36,953 nucleotides of DNA from Clostridium sp. AM49-4BH (GTDB lineage: Bacteria > Bacillota > Clostridia > Lachnospirales > Lachnospiraceae): the NCBI RefSeq assembly GCF_003478335.1, contig NZ_QUFB01000030.1, positions 1 to 36,953 on the forward strand, in the 5' to 3' direction. A program made the translations under genes and the position numbers. This document shows, in pieces, positions 25,970-33,802 of this stretch (position 1 is its first letter; every line of letters starts with the position of its first letter). Under the pieces are notes generated by a model, which was not told where the DNA came from, did not search any database, and saw only the letters and a list, made by a program, of their open reading frames with translations.

Positions 25970-26836
25970 TCACCTCAATATTTCTTTCAATCTTCCAGCA
26001 TACAGATCATATGCTTCTTTCAATTCCTCTATCATTTTCTCAAGTTCCGTCCGTTTTTCAGCCACCTGTTCCGGGTCATTCACCAGTTCCTTCATTGTGT
26101 ACGGATATTCCGATTTTATATTTGCAATTTGTTCACGGATAAGTTCCAACGTTTTAGTCAGCCGTTCCTTGTCTTTAGTAAGAATGGATAACCCACTTTC
26201 ACTTTGTTCCGGAACGACAGGTTCCGCTACCATCTCACTGATGATGAGAAGATTCCCTATATCACCATTTTCATACGCTTGTACTGCGTTTTGAAACAAC
26301 TGCATCTGTGCAGGTGTAATCTCCGGATGCAGATCGGGATGCAGAGCCTTTACAATGCTGCGATACAATTTCTTTATCTGCTTGGTCTCTTCATCCGTAA
26401 GAACATGTCCCTGACTATGATCAAGAGCCTTATTCATCTTATCGATCTGCTCATTGAGCTGACACTGAAAACCGGCAAACTCTTTATCAAGCAATTTATC
26501 AATGGCTGATAACGCAATCTTTTCCTGTCGATTTTTCTTTGCTTGGATAAGATCAATTTTTCTTTTGATACGCAACACATTACAGTTCAATTCAAAAGCT
26601 TTGTATTCAAGGCTGCCAAGAGCGAGCATATATGCCGTTTCTATGTTTTTGCAGATTACAAAGCGTAATTCATCCCGCTCAAGCAAAAGCATGGAAATTT
26701 CAACTCGCAATTTTTCTACTTCCGCTTTCAATGCGGCGAATTCCGGAAAAGGGACAACCGTGCAATTAGTATTCTGGTCGCGATGCTTATCGCTCCGTTT
26801 AGCAGCAAAATCATGTATTTGTTTCATATCTTCCAC
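25970..26836 (-). CDS. J-domain-like coiled-coil protein, partner of HIRAN protein
   Basis: 288 residues from a GTG with GGGAGG 9 bases upstream (a TTG 10 codons earlier lacks one). Coiled coils at about 30-130 (EFAALKAEVEKLRVEISML) and 215-288 (KTLELIREQIANIKSEYPY) flank a central J-domain-like region: IKKLYRSIVKALHPDLHPE, with the HPD tripeptide needed for Hsp70 stimulation, then LFQNAVQAYENGDI. Short insert and end differ from standard DnaJ. Overlapping function with the HIRAN gene is likely, since they are 4 bases apart, but what they do is unknown. Chaperone-assisted DNA-end processing is one idea. Confidence 0.75.
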   Translation of the reverse strand: MEDMKQIHDFAAKRSDKHRDQNTNCTVVPFPEFAALKAEVEKLRVEISMLLLERDELRFVICKNIETAYMLALGSLEYKAFELNCNVLRIKRKIDLIQAKKNRQEKIALSAIDKLLDKEFAGFQCQLNEQIDKMNKALDHSQGHVLTDEETKQIKKLYRSIVKALHPDLHPEITPAQMQLFQNAVQAYENGDIGNLLIISEMVAEPVVPEQSESGLSILTKDKERLTKTLELIREQIANIKSEYPYTMKELVNDPEQVAEKRTELEKMIEELKEAYDLYAGRLKEILR

Positions 26837-26880
26837 AGCGGAACACCTCCCATTTTCTTTTATCAATCCAAATGTTTGCT

Positions 26881-27018
26881 AACGGCTCTTCAAATATTCT
26901 CATACGGATGCGCACTTGCTAATCGCTCTTTAAATATTCTCATATGGATGCGCACTTGCTAATCGCTCTTTAAATATTCTCATATGGATGCGCACTTGCT
27001 AATCGTTCTTCAAATATT
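26881..27018 (-). repeat. 40-bp tandem repeats over the EAL gene 3' end
   Basis: Units at 26881-26920, 26921-26960 and 26961-27000, the last two identical, plus a partial fourth at 27001-27018. The fourth and third lie in the gene, encoding FEERLASAHPYEN; the others are after the stop. As 40 is not a multiple of 3, copies outside are out of frame. This is a recent duplication of the gene's own tail. Confidence 0.95.
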
Positions 27019-28667
27019 TCCTGTGGCAGCGGTTTGTCGAACACATAGCCCTGCACGATATCGCAACCAACTCCTTTCAGATATTCAAGCTGCTCCACCG
27101 TCTCAACCCCCTCAGCAATGGATTTCTTATCCAGTTCATTGATGAGCTGCACAATACTGTGAAACATAACAAGATCTCGGTCTTTTCCCGGGTAATCCGT
27201 TTCCAACGGAATAAAGGATTTGTCTATTTTTATCGTCTCGAGATCAACTTCTTTGATCATATTGAGTGAAGAAAAACCGGTTCCGAAATCGTCAATCGAG
27301 GTTCCAATGCCATTCGCCTTGAACTCATCAATAATTTCAGACATGATCTCATAATTTTGGAAATCTTCACTTTCGGTAAGCTCGATCTCGATCAAATGAT
27401 GATCAACACCATAGCGGTCAATAATCTCCAAAGTACGTTCAACGAGATTTTCTTCCTCCAAATGTCTTCTGGAATAGTTCACTGAAATTGGTACAACCGA
27501 AAGCCCCTTGTTCTGTCGATCTTTCAAAAAAGCACAGACACTTTCCAACACATAGTAATCAAGTTTACACACGCTTCCCTCGCGCTCCAACTGCGGAATA
27601 AACTGCATTGGCGGTACCATCTTTCCATTTCTGATCCAACGAACCAAAGCCTCTGCACCATACATTGTCCGATCTGCGACGTTGACTTTAGGCTGATAAT
27701 ATATGACAAATTCCTTTGCCTGTAATGCTGGAAGGAAATTGGACACAATGCTCTGATTGGCTAGTATTTCCTGTTCGATCTCCGGTGAAAACTCTACCAC
27801 GCTGCCAACCCCTTTTTGTCTGGCTGCCTGATAAGCAATACTGGCTCTTCCCATGATGGCACGCGGTACTGTGATGCCATTCAAATTGCTGACACCAATC
27901 GTTGCGCCAAACACAAATTCCCGCTCTTTCATTTGCCATTGATGATGTATCCTGATATTCTGAAGCTGTTCGATCAATTTTTCGCGGCGTTCCTTGTGAA
28001 AAACAAGCACAAAATTATCTCCACCTAATCTTGCAACAATTTCATCATTTCCCATTATATTTTTGATATGCTGGGCATAATTACGCAGGATAATATCACC
28101 CTGCTCATAAGAAAACACTTTATTGACATATTTAAAATTATGTACATTAAAAAATATAATATTGTAATTTGCAATTTGCCCGGAAGCGATCAATCCTCCG
28201 GCAAAATGCATTAAATAATCCTGATTTGCTACACCGGTACTCATATCCGTCATCATAACCTGCTGCAGTAAGTTCTGCGTCATCGTTCTGCTGATCTTAT
28301 AAAAAATTTGGCGTAATAACATATTATGCAATTCCAATTCTTTGGATGAAAACTTGCTTTGGTCACGCGGATAATCCATGATCGTTACCGTTCCGCCGGA
28401 CGGTAACGGAAATACCGAAATATTCGGTTCACCGTCAGATGCATCCCCTGTGTCATACAAAACTTCTACGGCACGCTGTCCCTCCGGACAAAGTTTACTG
28501 ACCGGTGCCTCTAGCTTAAGTTCTACTTTATTTATATGAAAAAGTTCTGCCGCAATAGAAAGAGAACATTTGATCTTAGCCATGCACGCTTCCATGGTAG
28601 ATGCATCCTCCGCTAACAATTCAAACATCGCTTTTATTTCCGGATCAATTATCATCTCTTTATTCAT
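26970..28667 (-). CDS. Degenerate-GGDEF / EAL cyclic-di-GMP phosphodiesterase
   Basis: 565 residues, no membrane segment. N-terminal GAF-like region to about 130; GGDEF domain about 135-290 with the motif changed to RLGGDNF, so probably not a cyclase; EAL domain about 305-555 with the signature YGAEALVRW, the Asn in ISVNYSRRH, the Glu in IELTESE, the metal pair in IDDFGTGFSSL, the Lys in IKIDKSF, EGVET and QGYVFDKPLP. All metal and catalytic positions of active EAL enzymes are present, so it likely cleaves c-di-GMP to pGpG. Ribosome site GGAGG. The stop falls in a 40-bp tandem repeat. Confidence 0.9.
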   Translation of the reverse strand: MNKEMIIDPEIKAMFELLAEDASTMEACMAKIKCSLSIAAELFHINKVELKLEAPVSKLCPEGQRAVEVLYDTGDASDGEPNISVFPLPSGGTVTIMDYPRDQSKFSSKELELHNMLLRQIFYKISRTMTQNLLQQVMMTDMSTGVANQDYLMHFAGGLIASGQIANYNIIFFNVHNFKYVNKVFSYEQGDIILRNYAQHIKNIMGNDEIVARLGGDNFVLVFHKERREKLIEQLQNIRIHHQWQMKEREFVFGATIGVSNLNGITVPRAIMGRASIAYQAARQKGVGSVVEFSPEIEQEILANQSIVSNFLPALQAKEFVIYYQPKVNVADRTMYGAEALVRWIRNGKMVPPMQFIPQLEREGSVCKLDYYVLESVCAFLKDRQNKGLSVVPISVNYSRRHLEEENLVERTLEIIDRYGVDHHLIEIELTESEDFQNYEIMSEIIDEFKANGIGTSIDDFGTGFSSLNMIKEVDLETIKIDKSFIPLETDYPGKDRDLVMFHSIVQLINELDKKSIAEGVETVEQLEYLKGVGCDIVQGYVFDKPLPQEIFEERLASAHPYENI

Positions 28668-28791
28668 TTTTTACCTCCACACTCTTAACAATAACGCTTT
28701 ATACCTGACCGCCCGATTCAGGCTTTTGTTGCGTATTTCTATAAATCCCAATATTTATTATAACACATTTGTCGAATCATAGTGGTGAATT

Positions 28792-29133
28792 ATGTCAAAT
28801 TGTAACAGAAATGATCGCTTTACACTACATATATCTTATGTGAGCGAAGACAATGATGCCTTTGATATAAAAGGCGGCAAAAATACGAACGATTACGTAT
28901 CGCTTATGTCGATTCGTGAAGCAGAAACCTATTTCAAAGAGTCTTCTGAACGTTCCGTAAGTCTTACGGATGGCACCGGTGTTTGGTGGTGGCTGCGTTC
29001 TCCGGGATTCGAGGGAAATAACGCCGCAAAGGTAGGCGATTACGGTATTGTCAACAAAGCGAGGCACAAAGTGTTTGATGATTATGTTGTAAACGGCGGT
29101 TTGCGTCCGGTAATTCATATTACCGTGAAATAG
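28792..29133 (+). pseudogene. DUF6273-type C-terminal fragment
   Basis: 113 residues, with the C-terminal features of DUF6273 proteins common in Lachnospiraceae: SIREAETYFK, GTGVWWWLRSPGFEGNNAA and NGGLRPVIHI. Normal members have a long N-terminal region or signal peptide, absent here, and no good ribosome site precedes the ATG. It is thus a truncated relic, followed by the 64-bp repeat array. Confidence 0.65.
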
Positions 29134-29164
29134 TTTTAGGAAAACGTGATCTGGTAATAAAGAA

Positions 29165-29362
29165 CCCCGGGCGCCAGATTTCTCCTCTCATGGTAGAGAT
29201 TCTCCGGCTATGACCAACGTTTTCTCTACCCCGGACACTAGATTTCTCCTATCAAGGTAGAGATTCTTCGGCTATGACCAACGTTTTCTCTACCCCGGAC
29301 ACTAGATTTCTCCTCTCATGGTAGAGATTCTTCGGCTATGACCAACGTTTTCTCTACCCCGG
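29165..29362. repeat. Palindromic tandem array, 64-bp period (array A)
   Basis: Three consecutive 64-base units starting at 29165, 29229 and 29293, closed by CCCCGG at 29357. Each contains the palindromic GGTAGAGA ... TCTCTACC (8-bp arms, 23-base loop) and a link with TTTCTCC. The same period and core recur at 34964-35194. It lies between the DUF6273 remnant and the methyltransferase gene. Confidence 0.95.
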
Positions 29363-29375
29363 GCGCTGCAAATCA

Positions 29376-30184
29376 CTACTCTTGCACCTTCTCAAAAATC
29401 AAAATTTTCTGCGTCATTTTACGAATGATCGGCAACCAGCCAAATGGCCTTAACACTGGAATAATCTTGGTCATGCCTCGTGTAATATTATCATCTTTGA
29501 TCTTACGAAATCCCTTTGCAACATCTCCCAGATCTTCAAAACAATCCGCTCCAAAAATAAATTTTGCGCCCGTCTTTTGAATGGATTCTTCAATGTCCTC
29601 TTTATTGACCCATTTCTTGGCCAGACACTCCATCATCACCGTTGCATTGTCAAAATGATCCCGAATAATTTCAAGCATCGTCGCATTTTCTTCCGGCGTC
29701 AGATACATGCTAAGGCCTCGATAATAAACAACATTTTTCCTTGTGCATCAATCCGATCCGCCCACGCCGGATCCAAGGCAGAAATCCCGATTGTTGATAC
29801 CCTTCCTGATTCCTGATAAATCTGATCTCTGACGGCGATCGTCTCCGGAAGATCCAAATTGTACCACCGCAGCTTGCCGTTATCCATTCGATAAAATCTG
29901 GTATCCAATCCGCAGGCAATATTTACAACTGTGCACTCCGAATTACGATCAATAAAATCTTCTACCAACTCATCAAATACAAGCGTTCGTGCGATAACAC
30001 CATTGCTCATGGTGGAATCTTCCTCTGCCGACGAAAAATCATAATCTATCTTATTCACCAGTTCCACTGCTTTCGCATCATAAAATTTATGTCCCTTTTT
30101 CAGCGAATATTTTGCTCTCGCATAAAAACTTTGCAACATGGTCTCTGCTGTTCCATCCAAAGTCACTTTGATTTTTTCACTCAT
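29376..30184 (-). pseudogene. Leucine-carboxyl-methyltransferase-family enzyme, frameshifted
   Basis: Start at 30184 with AGGAGGA upstream. Family signatures: TLVFDELVEDFI, the SAM-binding VVNIACGLDTRFYR, the acidic WYNLDLPETI and VSTIGISALDP. The first frame stops at 29699 right after MLFIIEAL; the next, GMYLTPEENATML and to the end, is in another frame. Adding one G at 29716-29717 joins them as IIEGLSMYLTPEE and gives exactly 269 residues, normal for this SAM-dependent O-methyltransferase group, often acting on polyketides or small acids. Whether the base is truly missing cannot be seen. A structured leader precedes it. Confidence 0.85.
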
Positions 30185-30210
30185 TTTTTCCTCCTATCCA
30201 TCCAGAAAAT

Positions 30211-30303
30211 AAAATATCTGCAGTTTTCAAGGTCCCAATTAAACCTTTTCCCTAACTCGTTTTTTTCACATATCACTTGACACGATCATGGCACAGATAT
30301 TTT
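30211..30303 (-). promoter_or_regulatory. Structured 5' leader of the methyltransferase gene
   Basis: On the minus strand AAAATATCTG and CAGATATTTT, perfect 10-bp arms, are 73 bases apart and would close a multi-stem fold that includes AAGGT ... ACCTT. The second arm ends about 27 bases before the start codon. The layout suggests a riboswitch-like or protein-binding leader. I do not recognise a known class. Confidence 0.4.
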
Positions 30304-30336
30304 ATACATCGCCTAGCTTTACTCACTATTTGCGCA

Positions 30337-30358
30337 GTGGTTAGTTGTGGCTAACCAC
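30337..30358. promoter_or_regulatory. Perfect inverted repeat, possible operator
   Basis: GTGGTTAG and CTAACCAC with a 6-base spacer, 150 bases before the methyltransferase start. Likely a regulator site or transcript hairpin; no regulator gene is adjacent. Confidence 0.45.
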
Positions 30359-30887
30359 ATTTAGTGTACCACATATGCAAGATAGCTGTCAAAACGAAAA
30401 ACCGTCACTTCTTTATTTCTATTGTGTTTTTCGCCTTTTATAAGCTCGGTATCCCTCATCTCATCCGATCATGTCTTCCAATCCGCTCAAATCTTTTTCC
30501 GAAATGCATTCTTTTATTTCAATTTTACTCACAATCATGATTGAGAATCGTACTCATTTATGCTAAACTTATTTTAGTTGCGCAAATATTCTATTCACTC
30601 TAAAAATAGCGTGTATGGATACATTTGAAACAATGTTTCTTTTATTTATAAGATCAAGATGTCAACGCGCCAACACTTCAATATGTTGACAGCGAAAACA
30701 TCACATGTACTCTCGAATTCATCGAAACGAAGAATTTCGAGATGAATTTTTGATATACCATGACATTTTTGCAGTGCGTACACGGTGTGTACGACGAGAA
30801 AATGGAAACAGTATATCGGAAATGCAGCCGAAATGGCTCGTTTTAAGAAGATACTGAGAGTACATTCACTTGAAACGGAGGATAATT
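30359..30887. other. Long intergenic region with hairpin and palindrome, no gene
   Basis: 529 bases without a gene. It contains TTGACA near 30687 with a weak -10 (TACTCT), a hairpin AATTCATC ... GATGAATT at 30716-30748 followed by TTTT (attenuator- or terminator-like), and a 7-bp palindrome CGTACAC-GGT-GTGTACG at 30777-30793 about 95 bases before the aldolase start, a likely operator. Confidence 0.5.
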
Positions 30888-31574
30888 ATGTTATTAGAAG
30901 AAATGAGACAAAAGGTAGTTGACTATGGAAATCAGTTGATTTCATCGGGTCTGACGATTGGAACTGCAGGTAACATCAGTATGTATGACCCGGAAACCGG
31001 ATATATGGTGATCAGCCCATCTGGTATTCCTTACGCAAAAACAACAGCAGAAGATGTTGTCGTTATGGATCTGCAGGGCAATATTGTGGACAGCAAACGC
31101 ACACCTTCCAGTGAACACAGTTTACATGCTGCCTTTTATTTAGAGAAACCGGACGCTCGTGCCGTTGTCCATGCACATTCTATGTATTGCACAACGCTTG
31201 CATGTGCCGGCGTTGATCTGAAGGCGACTCATTATGCAATCGCAGATACGGGTGTTGCTACGGTTCCTACGGTTCCATATGAGACTTACGGCACTCCAGA
31301 GCTTGCTGATGAAGTTCGCAAATGCTTACGCGAATCTGACAGCAAAGCACTTCTCATGGCAAATCACGGAATGGTCGCTTACGGCGATTCCTTAGAAAAG
31401 GCATTTGCCATCGCAAATACTTGCGAGTGGTGCGCACAGGTTCAGTGGCGCGCAATGGCAATCTCTACGCCAAATGTATTGTCTGATGAGCAGATGGCAG
31501 AAGTAATCGAGCATTACAAAACATACGGTCAAGCAAAAGAAGATGGCAAACAGTCCCAGGGCTATTTTGGATAG
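30888..31574 (+). CDS. fucA: Class II aldolase, L-fuculose-1-phosphate aldolase-like
   Basis: 228 residues from the ATG with CGGAGGA 6 bases upstream. Class II aldolase/adducin fold with zinc ligands placed as in FucA: Glu76 in SSEHSLH, His95 and His97 in VVHAHSM, His160 in MANHGMV; the phosphate loop TAGNIS and SPSGIPY is intact. FucA splits L-fuculose 1-phosphate into dihydroxyacetone phosphate and L-lactaldehyde. No fucose kinase, isomerase or transporter is in the window, so relatives acting on rhamnulose- or ribulose-phosphate are possible. Monocistronic with its own terminator. A diverged second copy of its last bases lies 58 bases downstream. Confidence 0.85.
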   Translation: MLLEEMRQKVVDYGNQLISSGLTIGTAGNISMYDPETGYMVISPSGIPYAKTTAEDVVVMDLQGNIVDSKRTPSSEHSLHAAFYLEKPDARAVVHAHSMYCTTLACAGVDLKATHYAIADTGVATVPTVPYETYGTPELADEVRKCLRESDSKALLMANHGMVAYGDSLEKAFAIANTCEWCAQVQWRAMAISTPNVLSDEQMAEVIEHYKTYGQAKEDGKQSQGYFG

Positions 31575-31659
31575 ATCACATCTATTTGCTAAATGCAATC
31601 AAACAAGTACTCGATATAGCTATTTTGAATAGACTGCATCTATAAATTTACTCAAACTA

Positions 31660-31697
31660 AAAAAACTCCCCGGCAAAGCGTTGCAGGGGAGTTTTTT
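31660..31697. terminator. Aldolase terminator, bidirectional
   Basis: AAAAAACTCCCC and GGGGAGTTTTTT pair perfectly around a 14-base loop, 85 bases after the stop. It also faces the convergent transglutaminase-like gene. Confidence 0.9.
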
Positions 31698-31810
31698 ATT
31701 AATATCCATTTACGATACCATCTGACGTAATCGGAATGGTGAGTCCATTATCTACGTCAGTCTTCCATTAATATTGCTTAAAAGTCACAAATATTTTCTC
31801 ATAGTTGCCT

Positions 31811-33526
31811 CTATTTTTTGAAGTGATATGGCAAATAGTTCTTATATGTTTTCACATGATAACTATAACTAAACTTATGATCCTTGCTCAGCTTCTTTTT
31901 GCTTCCCAAAAAATATTTCGTATTTCCCTTTTTATTTTTAATAACAGCGAACGGCTTCCTCGGATTAAATTTTCTCATCAGAACCGGATCATCCCATGTC
32001 GTATCAATATAGCGATATTTACCACCAACCTTAACAAGGTTCCACGCATGTGCTATTCCATAAGTAGTCCCGGTTACATAAACGCATGGAATTCCCGCAC
32101 GACGCGCCAGCAGTGTAAATGCCTTAGCATACCCTTCACAAACTGCTTTTTTCCGGATCAGTGCTCCATATGCAGTAAACGACAATTCGCTTGGTTTCTT
32201 TTTATTGACATATCGTTTTCCTTTATAGCGAAAAGATTTATATACCATGCGATCATAATCACATCGCTTTATAATATAATCATGAATTGCACGCAGACGC
32301 TTTTTGGTCGATTTGTTTTTCTTAAGAATCCCTTTTAATACACTGTCCGCTTTTCGGGTCATCTTCTGCACATATTGTCGGGACTTCGGCTGATACATCC
32401 GGTAATGATAACCCTCTCTTCCATCCTGCAAGTAAACAGCGGCTCCTGATCCCAAAGGTTCATCATATTTCGTACAATTCGGATTGTCAATGACGTATTC
32501 ATCATACATATTGATCGCTTTATCCAACTCGTCAATTAGATTAAAATCTAACAATGTCCTTGGATAAATAACACCAAACTCGTAGTTTCCAACTTTCAAA
32601 TGATCGAAAACATATTTGTACAATTCTTTTTTAGAATGAATTTCTTTGCCATACTTGCTGACGTAGTTTGTCTTTTCCTCATCAGATTGCACCGGCTCTA
32701 CCCATTTTTTGCGGGGATTCGGTTTGACCGTTACGGTAAGAGTATCTGTGTAGCCGCCAATAGATACTGTCAAGACAGTCTTTCCCGGTTTTAGCGCCTT
32801 AAATCCGCCAAAATGAACATATTTCACATCAACAATGGAATTGTTTGCACTCTTCCAGCGAAGTTTGTTGCCATATTCTATATTAGACGATAACGCCTCA
32901 AATGTTGATGACACTTTGCCATCCGTAATATATTGATACCAATATCGTGCGGGCACCTGAAATTCCTCACCCTGCGTTACCGTTAATGTATTTCCCGGCT
33001 TTGACTCTCCTTCACTATTTAATGGCCACATCTGTACTTTTAAAAATTTTATAGTAGATTTTCCTGCAATAACAAATGTTTGCGACACACTATGCTTTCC
33101 CAAACGTGCTGTGATCGTTGCAGTACCTTCTGACTTTGCTACCATGCGTACGCATCCTGTCGCATAATATTCCAGGTCGATCACCTTACTATTCGATGAC
33201 GTCCAAGTAACTGCGCTTTCGTAGTATGCCTTGGCTTTGTTTGCATTAAGACAATTCGCATAGGAAATCGGCTCGCTTGTGTTAAGACCTGTCGTATTGC
33301 TTGGATATATATTTAAAATTGGAACATATGTCCAGCCAACCCTTGACGTCTCAATCGGTATATCCAGCTCCAATCTTCCAACCTCTTTTTCCATTTGTGC
33401 AACTGTCGATTTGGTTGCACGCTGCGCCCCTGCTAGCGATGCCGGCAACACACTAACAACACAGGTTAACATAAATATTCCAATAAACTGCCATATTTTT
33501 CTGCATTTTTTTGATGTGTGACTCAT
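31811..33526 (-). CDS. Secreted transglutaminase-like protein with Ig-like domains
   Basis: 571 residues, ribosome site AAGGGGAG. Signal peptide about 1-34 (IGIFMLTCVVSVLPASLAGA). Two bacterial Ig-like (Big_2) domains at about 90-155 (VTWTSSNSKVIDL, GTATITARLG) and 160-270 (LRWKSANNSIVDVKY, PGKTVLTVSIGG). The C-terminal third is a transglutaminase-like cysteine protease core with the catalytic triad: Cys in KKAVCEGYAKAF, His in GIAHAWNLV, Asp in YIDTTWDDP. Such proteins act outside the cell on peptides or wall components. The Lys-rich tail suggests cell-wall attachment. No operon partner. Confidence 0.9.
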   Translation of the reverse strand: MSHTSKKCRKIWQFIGIFMLTCVVSVLPASLAGAQRATKSTVAQMEKEVGRLELDIPIETSRVGWTYVPILNIYPSNTTGLNTSEPISYANCLNANKAKAYYESAVTWTSSNSKVIDLEYYATGCVRMVAKSEGTATITARLGKHSVSQTFVIAGKSTIKFLKVQMWPLNSEGESKPGNTLTVTQGEEFQVPARYWYQYITDGKVSSTFEALSSNIEYGNKLRWKSANNSIVDVKYVHFGGFKALKPGKTVLTVSIGGYTDTLTVTVKPNPRKKWVEPVQSDEEKTNYVSKYGKEIHSKKELYKYVFDHLKVGNYEFGVIYPRTLLDFNLIDELDKAINMYDEYVIDNPNCTKYDEPLGSGAAVYLQDGREGYHYRMYQPKSRQYVQKMTRKADSVLKGILKKNKSTKKRLRAIHDYIIKRCDYDRMVYKSFRYKGKRYVNKKKPSELSFTAYGALIRKKAVCEGYAKAFTLLARRAGIPCVYVTGTTYGIAHAWNLVKVGGKYRYIDTTWDDPVLMRKFNPRKPFAVIKNKKGNTKYFLGSKKKLSKDHKFSYSYHVKTYKNYLPYHFKK

Positions 33527-33718
33527 AAGTAACTCCCCTTCCTCATATCATCAAATGTTTTATTAAATATTAAAGGTTTTTCAACCTTTTATGTCGCAGC
33601 AACTAAGCCACTGGCATGATCATCTCCCGTTTCCGGCCAAATACCTTTTCGCTCGTTGCTCTGATTCCATTTATCAGCATCCTATCCTGCGAAAAGACAA
33701 CCGTATATCACATATTTG

Positions 33719-33802
33719 CTCGCACATATTTAATCACGCATTTTTACTCGCACATATTTAATCGCGCATTTTTACTCGCACATATTTAATTGCGCATTTT
33801 TT
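33719..33802 (-). repeat. 28-bp tandem repeats over a gene 3' end
   Basis: Three 28-base units at 33719-33746, 33747-33774 and 33775-33802, differing at one or two positions. The last contains the stop codon (33786) of the type IV permease-like gene; each outer copy repeats the ATG CGC nAT TAA tail on the coding strand. Confidence 0.95.

Noticed and set aside
29165..29362. CRISPR array
   Set aside because: Regular period, but the whole 64-base unit is repeated, with no unique spacers and no cas genes; the units are palindromic.
30211..30303. Cobalamin riboswitch (GGGAA and ACTGCAG resemble parts of it)
   Set aside because: The conserved B12-box and the order of stems are absent, and the gene is not a cobalamin gene.
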